64,000 bases of DNA, taken from assembly GCF_900638025.1 (NCBI RefSeq), contig NZ_LR134481.1:1116001-1180000 (forward strand), given 5' to 3'. Below, piece after piece: positions 38,337 through 51,023 of this stretch. Within the stretch, counting starts at the first letter, position 1, and each line of letters starts with the position of its first letter. Origin of the DNA: Haemophilus parainfluenzae. Lineage in GTDB: Bacteria > Pseudomonadota > Gammaproteobacteria > Enterobacterales > Pasteurellaceae. Below the pieces are notes generated by a model. It was not told the DNA's origin and did not search any database. It saw nothing but the letters and a program-made list of their open reading frames with translations. The translations under genes and the position numbers were made by a program.

Positions 38337-40157
38337 ATGGTTAGATTTAATTCCTCTAAGAAACCAGGAAAGCCCAAAAAAACAATTAGAAAACTGGCTC
38401 AACCGGCATCAGTAAAGCCAAACAAACCTAAGATGGTGTTTGATAAATGCTTTCTTCGAGGTCGTTATCTCATCGCAACGAGTTTTATTTTCTTAGGTTT
38501 AGGCGCATTAGTGGCTCGAGCTGCTTATGTGCAATCGGTTAATTCAGATATTCTTTCTGGCGAAGCGGATAAACGTTCATTACGTAAAGATGATGTGCTT
38601 TCTGTGCGTGGTTCAATTTTAGATCGTAATGGTCAATTGTTATCGGTGAGTGTGCCGATGAGCGCAATCGTGGCTGAACCGCGTTTAATGCTAAAAGAAA
38701 ATGCATTAGAGGATAAAGAACGTATCAAAGCCCTTGCTAACGAATTAAATATGACTCCAGCAGAGTTGGTGAAAAAAATTGAGAAAAATGCAAAATCAGG
38801 CTTCTTGTATTTAGCGCGTCAAGTAGAAGCGAGTAAAGCAAATTATATTCGTGATCTCAAAATTAAAGGTATTTCACTAGAGACTGAACCTCGTCGTTTT
38901 TATCCTCGTGTAGAAGAGGCGGCGCAATTAATCGGCTTTACCAATATTGATGGTAAAGGGATTGAAGGCGTTGAGGCAAGTTTCAATTCAATGTTAGTCG
39001 GGAAAGATGGGGCTCGTGTTGTTCGTAAAGATAAACGCGGTAACGTGGTTGAACATATTGCTGATGAGAAAAAATACGATGCACAAGATGTCACTTTAAG
39101 TATTGATGAAAAGTTACAATCAATGGTGTATCGAGAAATTAAAAAAGCGGTAACAGAGAACAATGCAGAGTCTGGTACAGCCGTTTTAGTTGATGTACGT
39201 ACGGGAGAAGTGCTAGCTATGGCTACTGCACCTTCTTACAATCCAAATAACTTAGCCAATGTAAAAGATGAATTAAAACGTAACCGTGCAATTACCGATA
39301 CATTTGAACCGGGGTCAACCGTAAAACCTTTCGTTGTTTTGACCGCACTTCAACGTGGCGCAGCGAGACGTGACGAAGTAATTAATACCGGTTCATTTAC
39401 CGTAAGTGGTAAAGAAATTGTGGACGTGGCACCCCGCCCACAACAAACCTTAGATGAAATTTTGATTAACTCCAGTAACCGTGGTGTAAGCCGTCTTGCG
39501 TTACGTATGCCACCTTCAGCATTAATGGAAACGTATCAAAATGCAGGCTTGGGTAAAGATACAGAGTTAGGCTTAATTGGTGAACAACGTGGTGTGTTAA
39601 ATGCAAACCGTAAACGTTGGGCGGATATCGAGCGAGCAACGGTAGCTTATGGTTATGGTATCACTTCAACACCATTACAAATTGCGCGCGCCTATGCCAC
39701 TTTAGGTAGCTTCGGCATTTATCGTCCACTTTCTATCACGAAAGTCGATCCACCAGTCATTGGGCAACGTGTATTCTCTGAAAAAATTACGAAAGATATA
39801 GTGGGCATGTTAGAGAAAGTGGCAATTAAAAATAAACGTGCGATGGTTGAAGGTTATCGTGTTGGTGTGAAAACAGGTACTGCGCGTAAAATTGAAAATG
39901 GTCACTATGTCAATAAATATGTGGCATTTACAGCGGGTATCGCACCCATTAGCGATCCTCGTTATGCATTAGTTATTTTGATTAACGATCCGAAAGCAGG
40001 ACAGTACTATGGTGGTGCGGTATCTGCCCCCGTATTTTCTAGCATTATGGGCTATACCTTGCGTGCTAACGGTATTGCACCAGATGCAGAACCAACAGAA
40101 AAAACAGCAAGACGCACTGTTCGCTTAAGCGATCAAAAATTTGAAAAAATGAATTAA
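38337..40157 (+). CDS. ftsI: FtsI (PBP3), septal peptidoglycan transpeptidase
   Basis: Class B penicillin-binding protein that crosslinks septal peptidoglycan with FtsW. The 606-aa protein has a short cytoplasmic part, a membrane anchor (about 46-66), a pedestal domain and the transpeptidase domain with the catalytic STVK (Ser327), SSN and KTGTA motifs. In H. influenzae, substitutions near KTGTA confer beta-lactam resistance; here the residues around the motif read [10 protein letters not shown]. ftsL lies 14 nt upstream. Confidence 0.96.
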   Translation: MVRFNSSKKPGKPKKTIRKLAQPASVKPNKPKMVFDKCFLRGRYLIATSFIFLGLGALVARAAYVQSVNSDILSGEADKRSLRKDDVLSVRGSILDRNGQLLSVSVPMSAIVAEPRLMLKENALEDKERIKALANELNMTPAELVKKIEKNAKSGFLYLARQVEASKANYIRDLKIKGISLETEPRRFYPRVEEAAQLIGFTNIDGKGIEGVEASFNSMLVGKDGARVVRKDKRGNVVEHIADEKKYDAQDVTLSIDEKLQSMVYREIKKAVTENNAESGTAVLVDVRTGEVLAMATAPSYNPNNLANVKDELKRNRAITDTFEPGSTVKPFVVLTALQRGAARRDEVINTGSFTVSGKEIVDVAPRPQQTLDEILINSSNRGVSRLALRMPPSALMETYQNAGLGKDTELGLIGEQRGVLNANRKRWADIERATVAYGYGITSTPLQIARAYATLGSFGIYRPLSITKVDPPVIGQRVFSEKITKDIVGMLEKVAIKNKRAMVEGYRVGVKTGTARKIENGHYVNKYVAFTAGIAPISDPRYALVILINDPKAGQYYGGAVSAPVFSSIMGYTLRANGIAPDAEPTEKTARRTVRLSDQKFEKMN

Positions 40158-40171
40158 GAAAAGGCAAAACA

Positions 40172-41641
40172 ATGAAAAAATTGACCGCACTTTTTGATCT
40201 TCCGGTGCTTTCAGACATAAATGTGAAGGCGATGGTGTTAGATAGCCGCAAAGTGACCCAGGGTGATTTGTTTGTGGCAGTAAAGGGACATCGTTTTGAT
40301 GCGATTCAATTTGTGCCTCAAGCCATTTCTTCTGGTGCAAGTGCGGTTATTTTAGAAACTGATTTAGAAAACGAGCATTTGAGCATCCAATGGCAAAATA
40401 ATGTGCCAGTGATTCGCTACTATCATTTATCTGCTCAGCTTTCGGCATTGGCAGGTCAATTTTATGGCAATCCTTCCGAAAAATTGACTTTAGTCGGCGT
40501 CACGGGAACAAACGGTAAAACCACCGTTTCTCAATTATTAGCTCAATGGGCTACGCTGTTAGGTCATAAAGCAGCTGTCATGGGCACTATTGGCAATGGT
40601 TTATTAGGTCAAGTCAAAGAAGCTAAAAATACCACTGGTTCAGCTGTGGAAGTTCAAGAAAGTCTGGCTGATTTTGTAGAGAAAGACGCAGATTTTGCAT
40701 CTATCGAAGTGTCTTCACATGGTTTAGCTCAATATCGTGTTGAAGCGCTCAAGTTTAAAGCTGCTATTTTTACCAATTTAAGCCGCGATCATTTGGATTA
40801 TCACGAAACAATGGAAAAGTATGCGGAAGCTAAAAAACGTTTTTTCGTTGATTTAGCATCTGAATTACAAATTCTTAATGCTGATGATCCAATTGGGTCC
40901 ACATGGTTAAATGAATTACCAAATGGTATTGCAGTCAGCTGTCACCCCAATTTCTATCCAACATCTAAACAATGGCTTTATGCTACGCAAATTCGTTTTA
41001 CTCATGAAGGAGCAATCATTGATTTTGCATCGAGTTGGGGGAATGGCACATTACATAGCCCATTAATTGGCGCTTTTAACGTGAGTAATCTGTTGTTAGC
41101 CACGGCTGTTTTATTGGCTTTAGGTTATTCTTTCGATGATCTTATCCGTACTGTTTCACAACTAAAAGGAGTAAATGGAAGAATGGAACTTATTAAAAAA
41201 GCAGAAAAACCAACGGTTATCGTTGATTATGCGCATACTCCAGATGCGTTAGAAAAAGCATTGAATGCTGCTCGTGAGCATTGCAAAGGTAAACTTTGGT
41301 GTATCTTTGGCTGCGGCGGTGATCGTGATGCGGGTAAACGTCCACTGATGGCAAAAGCTGCTGAGCAATTTGCTGATTTAGTGATCGTAACCCAAGATAA
41401 TCCGCGCACAGAAGATCCAAATAAAATTGAAGCAGATATCCTTACGGGTTTTAGTCGAATGGAAGATGTTGGTGTCATTCCAGATCGCGAAGAGGCCATC
41501 AGATTTACGATTGAAAATGCCGTTGAAAACGATGTGATTGTGATTGCCGGTAAAGGCCATGAAAACTATCAGATCATTGGTGATAAGACACTTCATTTCT
41601 CCGATCAAGAAGTGGCAGAAGCCTATTTAACGAAAAAATAA
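40172..41641 (+). CDS. murE: MurE, UDP-MurNAc-tripeptide synthetase
   Basis: Adds meso-diaminopimelate to UDP-MurNAc-L-Ala-D-Glu in the cytoplasm. The 489-aa Mur ligase has the ATP loop [13 protein letters not shown] (about 109-121) and the DNPRTEDP motif that binds diaminopimelate, so meso-DAP specificity is expected. It starts 14 nt after ftsI; murF follows after 8 nt. Confidence 0.96.
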   Translation: MKKLTALFDLPVLSDINVKAMVLDSRKVTQGDLFVAVKGHRFDAIQFVPQAISSGASAVILETDLENEHLSIQWQNNVPVIRYYHLSAQLSALAGQFYGNPSEKLTLVGVTGTNGKTTVSQLLAQWATLLGHKAAVMGTIGNGLLGQVKEAKNTTGSAVEVQESLADFVEKDADFASIEVSSHGLAQYRVEALKFKAAIFTNLSRDHLDYHETMEKYAEAKKRFFVDLASELQILNADDPIGSTWLNELPNGIAVSCHPNFYPTSKQWLYATQIRFTHEGAIIDFASSWGNGTLHSPLIGAFNVSNLLLATAVLLALGYSFDDLIRTVSQLKGVNGRMELIKKAEKPTVIVDYAHTPDALEKALNAAREHCKGKLWCIFGCGGDRDAGKRPLMAKAAEQFADLVIVTQDNPRTEDPNKIEADILTGFSRMEDVGVIPDREEAIRFTIENAVENDVIVIAGKGHENYQIIGDKTLHFSDQEVAEAYLTKK

Positions 41642-41649
41642 AAAACAGA

Positions 41650-43020
41650 ATGATTAAAATTACTACCCAACAGCTTGCCCAAATTTTAAATGCCAAACTT
41701 ATTGGTGATGGGCAAGCCGTTGTTGAAAATATCAATACTGATACGCGCAAAGCGGTATCTAATTCGCTTTTTTTTGCGTTAAAAGGTGAGCATTTTGATG
41801 CCCATCAATACTTAGATAAAGCCGTTGGGCAAGGTGCTATAGCCTTAGTTGTGCAACAAGCCAATACTGAAATAGCAACGCCGCAATTAGTTGTTGCAGA
41901 TACGCGTTTAGCACTTGGTCAATTAGCAAAATGGTTACGTGAAAAAATTAATCCTCGTACCGTGGCAATGACGGGTTCATCAGGTAAAACTACAGTGAAA
42001 GAGATGACCGCATCCATTTTGCAACAAACGGCAGGTAATGCAGAAGCAGTGCTGTTCACTAATGGTAATTTCAACAACGACATTGGCGTACCATTAACGT
42101 TATTACGCTTAACTGAGCAGCATAAATTTGCTGTTATTGAGTTAGGTGCCAATCATCTAGGTGAAATTGATTACACCACGCATCTTGCACAGCCTGAAGC
42201 CACATTAGTGAATAATGTTGCAGCTGCACATTTAGAAGGTTTTGGTTCAATTGAAGGTGTTGCTCGTGCGAAAGGTGAAATCTATCGTGGTTTGACCCCA
42301 AATGGTGTGGCGATTATTAATTGCGAACATAATTATATTGAATTGTGGCAAAAAGAAATTGGTTTGCATGCTATTCAATATTTTAATGGTGGCGATTACA
42401 AAGCTGAAAATGTAAAACATTCACCTAATGGCTCAACCTTTACGTTAGTTTCACCAAAAGGTAGTATTGAAATTAATTTGCCTTATTTAGGTGAGCATAA
42501 TGTAAAAAATGCTTTGGCAGCGACCGCACTTGCTATGAATGTGGGCGCGAGTCTTGCTGATGTAAAAGCAGGTCTTGAACATCGTTCTCAAGTAAAAGGG
42601 AGATTATTCCCGATTCAAGTGAATGAAAATCTACTTTTATTAGATGATACTTACAATGCGAATGTCGATTCTTTACAAGCTGCGATTGATGTTTTAAAAG
42701 GTTATGATGCTTTCCGCATTCTACTCGTGGGCGATATGAAAGAATTAGGCGAGGATAGCCTAAAATGCCATCAACAAGTGGGTGAGCACGCCAAACAAGC
42801 GAAATTAGATTTAGTGCTTTCTTATGGAATAGAAAGTGCGGTCATTTCTGAAGCTGTTTTGGGAAAACATTTTACAGATAAAGCTGAATTGACAGCTTAT
42901 GCGTTAGATATTATTAAACAGAAATTACAAGAAAACCAAAAAGTCGTCGTATTAGCGAAAGGCTCGCGCTCAATGAAAATGGAAGAGACGATTTATTCAT
43001 TAAAGGATAGCTTATGTTAG
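41650..43020 (+). CDS. murF: MurF, UDP-MurNAc-pentapeptide synthetase
   Basis: Adds D-Ala-D-Ala to the UDP-MurNAc-tripeptide. The 456-aa Mur ligase shows the ATP loop [14 protein letters not shown] (about 105-118) and [13 protein letters not shown] (about 332-344). Its last 7 nt overlap mraY, consistent with coupled translation. Confidence 0.96.
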   Translation: MIKITTQQLAQILNAKLIGDGQAVVENINTDTRKAVSNSLFFALKGEHFDAHQYLDKAVGQGAIALVVQQANTEIATPQLVVADTRLALGQLAKWLREKINPRTVAMTGSSGKTTVKEMTASILQQTAGNAEAVLFTNGNFNNDIGVPLTLLRLTEQHKFAVIELGANHLGEIDYTTHLAQPEATLVNNVAAAHLEGFGSIEGVARAKGEIYRGLTPNGVAIINCEHNYIELWQKEIGLHAIQYFNGGDYKAENVKHSPNGSTFTLVSPKGSIEINLPYLGEHNVKNALAATALAMNVGASLADVKAGLEHRSQVKGRLFPIQVNENLLLLDDTYNANVDSLQAAIDVLKGYDAFRILLVGDMKELGEDSLKCHQQVGEHAKQAKLDLVLSYGIESAVISEAVLGKHFTDKAELTAYALDIIKQKLQENQKVVVLAKGSRSMKMEETIYSLKDSLC

Positions 43021-44096
43021 TTTGGCTTGCTGAATACTTAGTTCGCTATGAAACGGCATTCAATGCCATTTCCTATATTACCGTACGTGCGATTTTGGCA
43101 TTATTGACCGCACTTTTCATTTCTTTATGGATTGGTCCGAAAGTGATCAAACGCCTTCAAATTTTAAAATTTGGGCAAGAAGTGCGTAATGATGGCCCTG
43201 AAAGTCACTTTGCGAAAAAAGGTACGCCAACCATGGGCGGTGTGATGATTTTATTCTCCATCGGTGTGAGTACGTTATTATGGGCTAACTTAATGAATCC
43301 TTATGTTTGGATTTGCTTATTTGTGTTGTTTGGCTACGGTGCAATTGGCTTTGTAGATGATTTCCGTAAAATTACACGTAAAAATACCGATGGTTTAATT
43401 GCGCGTTGGAAATATTTCTGGATGTCAGTAGTCGCATTAGTGGCGATCATTTGGTTATATTGGTTAGGTCATGATACAGATGCAACGCGTTTAGTGATTC
43501 CATTCTTTAAAGATATCATGCCGCAATTAGGTCTATTCTATATTGTGTTGTCTTACTTTGTAATTGTAGGTACAGGCAATGCGGTAAACTTAACTGACGG
43601 TTTAGATGGCCTTGCGATCATGCCAACAGCGTTAGTCGCTGGTGCATTTGCTTTGATTGCATGGGCGACCGGTAACGTTAATTTTGCAGAATACTTACAT
43701 ATTCCTTATATCAAATATAGTTCTGAAGTGGTGGTGTTCTGTACTGCAATCGTAGGGGCTGGCTTAGGATTCTTATGGTTTAACACTTATCCGGCTCAAG
43801 TCTTTATGGGCGATGTAGGTTCTCTAGCACTTGGTGGCGCACTTGGTGTTGTTGCCATCCTTGTTCGCCAAGAATTCTTATTAGTGATTATGGGCGGTGT
43901 ATTTGTTGTTGAAGCCTTGTCTGTGATTTTGCAAGTGGGTTCTTACAAATTAAGAAAACAACGTATTTTTAGAATGGCACCAATTCATCACCACTTTGAA
44001 TTGAAAGGCTGGCCAGAACCAAGAGTGATTATTCGGTTTTGGATTATATCCTTGATGTTGGTGTTGATGGGGCTTGTAACGCTCAAACTAAGATAA
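43014..44096 (+). CDS. mraY: MraY, lipid I synthase
   Basis: Integral membrane phospho-MurNAc-pentapeptide translocase that makes lipid I on undecaprenyl phosphate. The 360-aa protein has about ten helices and the Mg-binding motifs [17 protein letters not shown] and MAPIHHHFE. It overlaps murF by 7 nt. A stable hairpin lies between it and murD. Confidence 0.96.
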   Translation: MLVWLAEYLVRYETAFNAISYITVRAILALLTALFISLWIGPKVIKRLQILKFGQEVRNDGPESHFAKKGTPTMGGVMILFSIGVSTLLWANLMNPYVWICLFVLFGYGAIGFVDDFRKITRKNTDGLIARWKYFWMSVVALVAIIWLYWLGHDTDATRLVIPFFKDIMPQLGLFYIVLSYFVIVGTGNAVNLTDGLDGLAIMPTALVAGAFALIAWATGNVNFAEYLHIPYIKYSSEVVVFCTAIVGAGLGFLWFNTYPAQVFMGDVGSLALGGALGVVAILVRQEFLLVIMGGVFVVEALSVILQVGSYKLRKQRIFRMAPIHHHFELKGWPEPRVIIRFWIISLMLVLMGLVTLKLR

Positions 44097-44103
44097 TTTT
44101 TGT

Positions 44104-44124
44104 AGGGTGCACTTGTTGCACCCT
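44104..44124 (+). repeat. Hairpin element between mraY and murD
   Basis: A perfect 8-bp stem AGGGTGCA/TGCACCCT around CTTGT, preceded by TTTTTGT and followed by GCGTG. There is no T-run after the stem, so it looks like an inserted hairpin or REP-like element rather than a terminator. It widens an otherwise tight gene junction. Confidence 0.5.
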
Positions 44125-44158
44125 GCGTGATCCCAGAATACGAGAGAAGAAAAACAAC

Positions 44159-45472
44159 ATGACAACTCTATATCAAAATAAAACTATCACCATCATAGGC
44201 CTCGGAAAAACAGGCCTTTCTTGCGTTGAATATCTTCAATCTCAACAAGCTAAAATTCGTGTAATTGATACACGCCAACATCCAGCAGGCGCAGATAAAT
44301 TACCTAAAAATGTTCCTTTACACACAGGTAGTCTAAATCAACAATGGTTACTTGAAAGCGATATTATTATCATTAGCCCAGGACTCGCGGTAAAAACACC
44401 AGAAATTCAGACCGCATTTTCAGCAGGCGTGGAAGTGATTGGAGATATTGAATTATTCTGCCGAGCTGCCACCAAGCCAATTATTGGGATTACCGGTTCT
44501 AATGGTAAAAGCACCGTGACAACATTAGTCTATGAAATGGCAAAAGCGGCAGGAATAAAAGTGGGAATGGGGGGAAACATTGGTATTCCTGCGTTGTCAT
44601 TATTAAATGAAGATTGCGATCTTTATGTATTAGAACTTTCCAGTTTCCAACTTGAAACGACTTATAGTTTGAAAGCGGCTGCAGCGACAGTGCTTAATGT
44701 GACTGAAGATCACATGGATCGCTATGTGGATTTAGAGGATTATCGCCAAGCCAAATTACGCATTTACCACAATGCAGAAACAGCGGTAGTGAATTTAGAA
44801 GATAAACTCACGTTTGGCGAAGGTGAAAATCAAGCTAAGAAGGTTGTGTCTTTTGCTGAAAATCAAGCGGATTACTGGCTAAAAACCGAAAACGGTAAAC
44901 AGTACTTAATGGCGAAAGAGGAAGTCATTTTACCTTGTGATGAAGCCACTTTAGTTGGTCGTCATAATTACATGAATATTTTAGCCGCAACAGCATTAGC
45001 ACAAGCAGTAGACATAAATTTAGAGGCAATTCGTACCGCACTTCGTCAATTTAAAGGCTTAGATCATCGTTTCCAATTAGCCCATCAAGCGAATGGTGTT
45101 CGTTGGATTAATGATTCTAAAGCCACCAATGTAGGTAGCACCGTTGCAGCATTAGCGGGTTTATATGTTGAGGGAACGTTACACCTTTTATTAGGTGGTG
45201 ATGGCAAAGGTGCAGATTTTTCTGAACTCGCTGATTTAATCAACCAACCTCATATTTCAACGTATTGCTTTGGTCGTGATGGCAAACAACTCGCGGCACT
45301 TTCAAGTCAAAGCCATTTGTTTGAAACTATGGAACAAGCCATTTCATTTTTACGTCCACATTTAAAATCAGGCGATATGGTGTTATTATCTCCTGCTTGC
45401 GCAAGTTTGGATCAGTTTGCCTCTTTTGAAAAACGTGGCGAAGAGTTTACTCGTTTAGCAAAATTAGCTTAA
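44159..45472 (+). CDS. murD: MurD, UDP-MurNAc-L-Ala-D-Glu synthetase
   Basis: Adds D-glutamate to UDP-MurNAc-L-alanine. The start at 44159 ([19 protein letters not shown]) gives 437 aa, the E. coli length; the longer in-frame ATG at 44039 lies within mraY and would encode the hairpin, so it is rejected. The ATP loop [14 protein letters not shown] is at about 108-121. ftsW follows after 15 nt. Confidence 0.95.
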   Translation: MTTLYQNKTITIIGLGKTGLSCVEYLQSQQAKIRVIDTRQHPAGADKLPKNVPLHTGSLNQQWLLESDIIIISPGLAVKTPEIQTAFSAGVEVIGDIELFCRAATKPIIGITGSNGKSTVTTLVYEMAKAAGIKVGMGGNIGIPALSLLNEDCDLYVLELSSFQLETTYSLKAAAATVLNVTEDHMDRYVDLEDYRQAKLRIYHNAETAVVNLEDKLTFGEGENQAKKVVSFAENQADYWLKTENGKQYLMAKEEVILPCDEATLVGRHNYMNILAATALAQAVDINLEAIRTALRQFKGLDHRFQLAHQANGVRWINDSKATNVGSTVAALAGLYVEGTLHLLLGGDGKGADFSELADLINQPHISTYCFGRDGKQLAALSSQSHLFETMEQAISFLRPHLKSGDMVLLSPACASLDQFASFEKRGEEFTRLAKLA

Positions 45473-45487
45473 AGAATTAGGGTAGTA

Positions 45488-46672
45488 ATGGAATTTATCA
45501 ATAAAATTAAACAAAATTATGAACAATGGGCGAGAGTGACACCGCAAGGATTACTTTACGATCGCGCATTGTTTTGGCTTTTTGTCGTGCTATTGTTGAT
45601 TGGTTTAGTCGCGGTAACTTCTGCTTCAATGCCTTACAGTGCACGCGTATTTAATGATACATTCTATTTTGCTAAACGTGATGCCGTTTATGTCTTACTT
45701 TCTTTAGCGACTTGTTATTTAACTCTCCAAATTTCTTCTTCTCAATGGGAAAAGTGGCACGCTAAAATTTTCTTATTAGCCATTGTTTTATTAATACTGG
45801 TTCTCGGTATCGGTACTTCTGTTAATGGTGCAAAACGTTGGATTTCTTTAGGGATTTTAAATTTCCAGCCTGCGGAATTTGCGAAGTTAGCTTTAACCTG
45901 TTTCCTCGCGAGTTATTTTACGCGTCGTTATGATGAAGTTCGAGGTAAAAAATTCAGTGCGGTTAAGCCTTTCATTGTGATGGGAGTATTAGGTGTATTC
46001 TTACTAGTCCAACCTGACTTAGGGAGTACAGTGGTACTATTTGTGATCACTTTCGGTATGCTTTTTATTGTTGGTGCAAATTTTTGGCAATTTATTTTGC
46101 TAATTGGTACAGGCATACTTCTCTTTATTTGGTTAGTCCTTTCTGCCTCTTATCGTTTAAAACGGTTTACCGGTTTCTTAGAACCGTTTAAAGATCCTTA
46201 CGGAACAGGATTCCAGCTGACTAACTCTTTGATGGCCTTTGGTCGTGGCGAAATTAGCGGGGAAGGACTGGGTAACTCCATTCAAAAACTTGATTATCTT
46301 CCTGAAGCGCATACTGACTTTATCATGGCGATTATTGGTGAAGAGTTTGGTTTTATTGGTATTTTGGTGGTGGTGATTCTCTTAGGTTTATTGATTTTTC
46401 GTGCAATGAAAATTGGACGTGAGTCACTTATGTTAGAACAACGTTTCCGTGGTTTTTTTGCTTTGGGTATTAGTTTCTGGATTTTCTTCCAAGGGTTTGT
46501 CAATCTCGGTATGGCATTAGGGATGTTACCGACAAAAGGTTTAACTTTCCCGTTAGTGAGTTACGGCGGTTCAAGTATCATTATTATGTCGGCAACCGTA
46601 GGGATTTTATTGCGTATTGACCATGAAAATAGATTACAACGTGGTGGTCAAGCACGTTTGAGAGATGATTAG
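45488..46672 (+). CDS. ftsW: FtsW, septal peptidoglycan glycosyltransferase
   Basis: SEDS-family membrane polymerase working with FtsI at the septum. The 394-aa protein has about ten helices; [19 protein letters not shown] (about 114-132) and PLVSYGGSS (about 357-365) are SEDS hallmarks. Position between murD and murG supports FtsW rather than RodA. Confidence 0.95.
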   Translation: MEFINKIKQNYEQWARVTPQGLLYDRALFWLFVVLLLIGLVAVTSASMPYSARVFNDTFYFAKRDAVYVLLSLATCYLTLQISSSQWEKWHAKIFLLAIVLLILVLGIGTSVNGAKRWISLGILNFQPAEFAKLALTCFLASYFTRRYDEVRGKKFSAVKPFIVMGVLGVFLLVQPDLGSTVVLFVITFGMLFIVGANFWQFILLIGTGILLFIWLVLSASYRLKRFTGFLEPFKDPYGTGFQLTNSLMAFGRGEISGEGLGNSIQKLDYLPEAHTDFIMAIIGEEFGFIGILVVVILLGLLIFRAMKIGRESLMLEQRFRGFFALGISFWIFFQGFVNLGMALGMLPTKGLTFPLVSYGGSSIIIMSATVGILLRIDHENRLQRGGQARLRDD

Positions 46673-46680
46673 GGATATTT

Positions 46681-47733
46681 ATGAGTAAAAAATTATTAGT
46701 TATGGCGGGTGGTACGGGTGGACATGTTTTCCCCGCCATCGCTGTTGCTCAAACCTTACAAAAAGAAGGTTGGGAAATTTGCTGGTTAGGTACAAAAGAT
46801 CGCATGGAAGCACAGCTTGTACCCAAACATGGCATTCCTATTCGTTTTATTCAAATTTCAGGGTTGCGAGGAAAAGGCATTAAAGCATTACTTGGCGCGC
46901 CTTTTGCTATTTTAAGAGCGGTATTGCAAGCTCGTAAAATTATTCAAGAATATCAACCTAATGCGGTATTAGGCATGGGTGGTTATGTGTCCGGTCCAGG
47001 TGGTATTGCTGCAAAACTTTGCGGTGTGCCAGTTATTTTACATGAACAAAATGCCGTAGCAGGCTTAACCAATGAATGGTTGGCAAAAATTGCGACGCGT
47101 GTTTTACAAGCTTTTCCAACTGCATTCAAAGATGCCGAAGTGGTAGGAAATCCGGTTCGCCAAGATTTATTTGAAATGCCATCACCACAAGCACGTTTTT
47201 CAGAAAGAAGCGGAAAATTGAGAGTACTTGTCGTGGGGGGAAGCCAAGGGGCTCGCGTACTCAATCAAACAATTCCAAAAGTAGTAGCGCGTTTGGCAGA
47301 TAAACTAGAAGTGCGTCATCAAGTGGGGAAAGGTTCTGTTGAAAGTGTGACTGCACTTTATGGTGAACATGCAAATTCGGTCAAAATTACAGAATTTATT
47401 GATGATATGGCAGAAGCCTATGCTTGGGCTGATGTGGTGATTTGTCGCTCTGGAGCTTTAACGGTATGTGAATTAGCAGCAGTGGGGACACCAGCAATTT
47501 TTGTACCATTCCAGCATAAAGATCAACAACAATATTTAAATGCGAAATATCTTGCCGATGTAGGTGCAGCAAAAATTATTCAGCAAAATGAATTAAATGC
47601 GGATGTGTTAGTCGATTTCTTAGAAAAAACAGATCGTGAAACTTTGCTAGCGATGGCGATTAAGGCAAAAGAAATGTCGGCCCCATTGGCAGCTAAACGT
47701 GTAGCTGATGTCATTGTAGAAAACGCGAAATAA
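46681..47733 (+). CDS. murG: MurG, lipid II synthase
   Basis: Membrane-associated GT-B glycosyltransferase that adds GlcNAc to lipid I. The 350-aa protein has the N-terminal [14 protein letters not shown] loop (10-23), the second glycine-rich loop [10 protein letters not shown] (about 188-197) and the [15 protein letters not shown] donor-binding region. It starts 8 nt after ftsW. Confidence 0.96.
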   Translation: MSKKLLVMAGGTGGHVFPAIAVAQTLQKEGWEICWLGTKDRMEAQLVPKHGIPIRFIQISGLRGKGIKALLGAPFAILRAVLQARKIIQEYQPNAVLGMGGYVSGPGGIAAKLCGVPVILHEQNAVAGLTNEWLAKIATRVLQAFPTAFKDAEVVGNPVRQDLFEMPSPQARFSERSGKLRVLVVGGSQGARVLNQTIPKVVARLADKLEVRHQVGKGSVESVTALYGEHANSVKITEFIDDMAEAYAWADVVICRSGALTVCELAAVGTPAIFVPFQHKDQQQYLNAKYLADVGAAKIIQQNELNADVLVDFLEKTDRETLLAMAIKAKEMSAPLAAKRVADVIVENAK

Positions 47734-47805
47734 GAACAGAGAGGTTGAGAGGGTGGTAATAAACTCGCAACCTAAAAGTGCGGCTAAAAATAAAGGTGAA
47801 ATAAT

Positions 47806-49233
47806 ATGAAACATATTTCGGACGAAATTAGAAAGATTATCCCTGAGATGCGTCGGGTTCAACAAATTCATTTCATTGGTATCGGCGGCGCCGGTATGAG
47901 TGGGATTGCCGAAATTTTATTAAATGAAGGTTATGATATCTCTGGTTCTGATATTGCAGATAGTGTTGTGACTCAACGTCTTGCTCAAGCTGGCGCAAAA
48001 ATTTTCATTGGTCACCAAGCCGAAAATGTGCAAGGGGCGAGCGTTGTCGTAGTATCAAGCGCGATCCATGAAGATAACCCGGAATTAATCGCCGCAAAAC
48101 AAAATCGTATTCCCGTGATTCAACGAGCACAAATGTTGGCTGAAATTATGCGTTTCCGTCATGGTATTGCAGTAGCGGGTACTCACGGTAAAACCACAAC
48201 TACAGCCATGATTTCGATGATTTATACTCAAGCGAAACTGGATCCAACTTTCGTTAATGGTGGTTTAGTTAAATCAGCAGGTAAAAATGCGCATTTAGGC
48301 GCAAGCCGTTATTTAATCGCAGAAGCAGATGAAAGTGATGCGTCTTTCTTACACTTGCAGCCGATGGTTTCTGTGGTGACCAATATTGAACCGGATCATA
48401 TGGATACGTACGGTGGTGATTTTGAGAAGATGAAAGCCACTTACGTGAAGTTCTTACATAACTTACCGTTCTACGGTTTAGCGGTGATGTGTGCAGATGA
48501 TACGGTATTAATGGAGCTTGTTCCTCAAGTTGGACGTCAAGTCTTAACTTATGGTTTCAGTGAACACGCTGACTATCGTATCGAAGATTATGAACAAACG
48601 GGTTTCCAAGGTCATTACACCGTAGTTTGCCCAAGTGGTGAACGCATCAATGTATTATTGAATGTGCCAGGTAAACACAATGCGTTAAATGCGACGGCAG
48701 CACTTGCAGTCGCAAAAGAAGAAGGTATTGGCAATGAAGCAATTTTAGAAGCGCTTGCTGATTTCCAAGGTGCGGGCAGACGTTTTGACCAATTAGGTGA
48801 ATTTATTCGTCCAAATGGTAAAGTACGCTTAGTGGATGATTATGGCCATCACCCAACAGAAGTTGATGTAACAATCAAAGCAGCCCGTGAAGGCTGGGGA
48901 GATAAACGTATTGTCATGATTTTCCAACCTCACCGTTATTCACGCACTCGCGATTTATTTGATGAATTCGTGCAAGTATTATCCCAAGTGGATGCATTGA
49001 TTATGTTAGACGTGTATGCCGCAGGCGAAACACCAATTGTCGGAGCTGACAGTAAAGCACTTTGCCGTTCCATTCGTAATCTAGGGAAAGTCGATCCGAT
49101 CTTAGTTTCTGATACAGAGCAACTTGGCGATGTATTAGATCAAATTATTCAAGATGGTGATTTAATTCTAGCCCAAGGTGCGGGAAGTGTAAGTAAAATC
49201 TCCCGAGGGTTAGCTGAGTCTTGGAAAGCATAA
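47806..49233 (+). CDS. murC: MurC, UDP-MurNAc-L-alanine ligase
   Basis: First Mur ligase, adding L-alanine to UDP-MurNAc. The 475-aa protein has the UDP-binding [14 protein letters not shown] (about 25-38) and the ATP loop [12 protein letters not shown] (about 125-136). The 72-nt gap before it holds a weak inverted repeat (AGGTTG...CAACCT) and an uptake-signal-like AAAGTGCGGCT. It starts with a GGTGAAATAAT spacing to the ATG. Confidence 0.95.
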   Translation: MKHISDEIRKIIPEMRRVQQIHFIGIGGAGMSGIAEILLNEGYDISGSDIADSVVTQRLAQAGAKIFIGHQAENVQGASVVVVSSAIHEDNPELIAAKQNRIPVIQRAQMLAEIMRFRHGIAVAGTHGKTTTTAMISMIYTQAKLDPTFVNGGLVKSAGKNAHLGASRYLIAEADESDASFLHLQPMVSVVTNIEPDHMDTYGGDFEKMKATYVKFLHNLPFYGLAVMCADDTVLMELVPQVGRQVLTYGFSEHADYRIEDYEQTGFQGHYTVVCPSGERINVLLNVPGKHNALNATAALAVAKEEGIGNEAILEALADFQGAGRRFDQLGEFIRPNGKVRLVDDYGHHPTEVDVTIKAAREGWGDKRIVMIFQPHRYSRTRDLFDEFVQVLSQVDALIMLDVYAAGETPIVGADSKALCRSIRNLGKVDPILVSDTEQLGDVLDQIIQDGDLILAQGAGSVSKISRGLAESWKA

Positions 49234-49290
49234 AAAATATTTGTTAAATTTCCAAGTATTGTAATTAGTGATAATAAAATAGGATAAAAA

Positions 49291-50211
49291 ATGAATTTAA
49301 AACAAGAAAAAATTGCGGTGTTATTTGGTGGCACATCAGCTGAACGTGAGGTTTCGCTTAATTCAGGTGCAGCCGTGTTAAATGCCTTAGTAAGCCAAGG
49401 TTATAATGCTCATGGTATTGATCCTAAAGAATATAATGTCGCGAATTTAAAAGAAGATGGTTTTGATCGCGTTTTTAACATTTTACATGGTCGCGGTGGT
49501 GAAGATGGCACTATGCAAGGTTTATTAGAACAAATCGGCTTGCCTTACACCGGTTGTGGTGTGATGGCTTCAGCATTAACCATGGATAAAATGCGTACTA
49601 AAATGTTGTGGAAAGCCTTTGGTTTACCAGTTGCGGATATGGAGATTGTAACCAAAGAAAACGCTCTCGAACTAAACCCACAAGCTGTGGTCGAAAAATT
49701 AGGTTTACCCTTGATGGTTAAGCCATCTCTTGAAGGTTCAAGTGTCGGTTTAACGAAAGTAAAAGCAGTCGAAGAATTAAAAAGTGCGGTCGATTATGCA
49801 CTTAAATTTGATAACACTATTTTGATTGAAGAATGGTTGGCTGGTGATGAATTAACAGTGCCTGTTTTAGGTGGCGAAGTATTGCCTGCTGTTCGCATTG
49901 TGCCAGAAGGTGAGTTTTATGATTATGATGCGAAATATATTTCCGATAATACTCAATATTTTTGTCCAGCAGGACTTCCTACGGAACGTGAACAAGAGCT
50001 AGCGAAATTAGTGAAACGAGCCTATGATGTAGTGGGGTGTCGAGGTTGGAGCCGTATTGATGTCATGACGGATGCTCAAGGTAATTTCCGTTTAGTCGAA
50101 GTAAACACGAACCCTGGCATGACAAGTCACAGTTTATTCCCTAAATCTGCATCAACAGTCGGTATTTCATTTGAACAACTCGTCGTGAAAATTTTGGAGT
50201 TGAGTGCGTAA
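49291..50211 (+). CDS. ddl: Ddl, D-alanine-D-alanine ligase
   Basis: ATP-grasp enzyme joining two D-alanines for the pentapeptide. The 306-aa product has [14 protein letters not shown] (10-23), [15 protein letters not shown] (about 63-77), [10 protein letters not shown] and the C-terminal EVNTNPGMT metal-binding motif. In-cluster position corresponds to DdlB. Its last base is shared with the ftsQ start. Confidence 0.95.
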   Translation: MNLKQEKIAVLFGGTSAEREVSLNSGAAVLNALVSQGYNAHGIDPKEYNVANLKEDGFDRVFNILHGRGGEDGTMQGLLEQIGLPYTGCGVMASALTMDKMRTKMLWKAFGLPVADMEIVTKENALELNPQAVVEKLGLPLMVKPSLEGSSVGLTKVKAVEELKSAVDYALKFDNTILIEEWLAGDELTVPVLGGEVLPAVRIVPEGEFYDYDAKYISDNTQYFCPAGLPTEREQELAKLVKRAYDVVGCRGWSRIDVMTDAQGNFRLVEVNTNPGMTSHSLFPKSASTVGISFEQLVVKILELSA

Positions 50212-50996
50212 TGAATGTAATCAAGCGCAAAAATATATCACCAATAAAATTGGGACGTTCATCTAACGGAGAGAGGAAATTCCGTTTTATGTTTCACATT
50301 AAACTTGTGCTGGTGTTACTTTTTGCGGGGCTAGGTTATTTCGTTTATTCAAATTGGCAAAGTTGGCTTGAAAGCTTAGACGGTGATAGAAAAATTACAG
50401 CTTATGCATTGGTTGGACAAAATGAGTTTACCACTTATCCTGATGTGCAAGATGTACTGCTAAAAATGGGTGAGCTTAAAGGCTTTTGGGCGCAAGACGT
50501 GAAGCAAATTCGGGAGCAACTTGAAACGATCCCTTGGGTAAAAGGTGCTGTCGTTCGAAAAGTTTGGCCAAACCGTTTAAGTATTTGGTTATCTGAATAT
50601 CAGCCAGTTGCAATTTGGAATAAGACGGAATTCGTTACGAAAGATGGCATAATTTTCCAATTGCCCATGGATAAGTTAAAAGAAAAAGCCTTCCCGTATT
50701 TAGGAGGACCAGATTACCAAAATCTAAAAGTGTTAGAAGCTTGGGGGCAAATTTATGCTGATTTTAAGGCCAAAAATTTAATGGTCAAGGGAGTCACGAT
50801 TGACGAGCGCGGTGCATGGCAAGTTACGTTAGATAACGATATAATACTAAAACTTGGGCGGGGAGATTGGAAGCCTAAGTTGGATCGGTTTGTAACGATT
50901 TTTCCACAAATTGAAGTTCCAGAAGGAAAGCGCATTAATTATGTGGATTTGCGTTATGCGTCTTTATCTGCAGCGGTCGGATTAATAGATAAATAA
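50211..50996 (+). CDS. ftsQ: FtsQ, divisome assembly protein
   Basis: Bitopic membrane protein of 261 aa: a cytoplasmic tail, one membrane segment (about 27-44), a POTRA domain (about 60-130) and a beta domain. It recruits FtsL and FtsB. TAATG overlap with ddl indicates coupling. Sequence is divergent but domain layout and position are clear. Confidence 0.93.
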   Translation: MNVIKRKNISPIKLGRSSNGERKFRFMFHIKLVLVLLFAGLGYFVYSNWQSWLESLDGDRKITAYALVGQNEFTTYPDVQDVLLKMGELKGFWAQDVKQIREQLETIPWVKGAVVRKVWPNRLSIWLSEYQPVAIWNKTEFVTKDGIIFQLPMDKLKEKAFPYLGGPDYQNLKVLEAWGQIYADFKAKNLMVKGVTIDERGAWQVTLDNDIILKLGRGDWKPKLDRFVTIFPQIEVPEGKRINYVDLRYASLSAAVGLIDK

Positions 50997-51023
50997 GAAT
51001 AATTTATTGGGTGTAATGAGAAA

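Noticed and set aside
44039..44158. Longer murD start inside mraY
   Set aside because: It would translate the mraY 3' end and the intergenic hairpin; the family begins at 44159.
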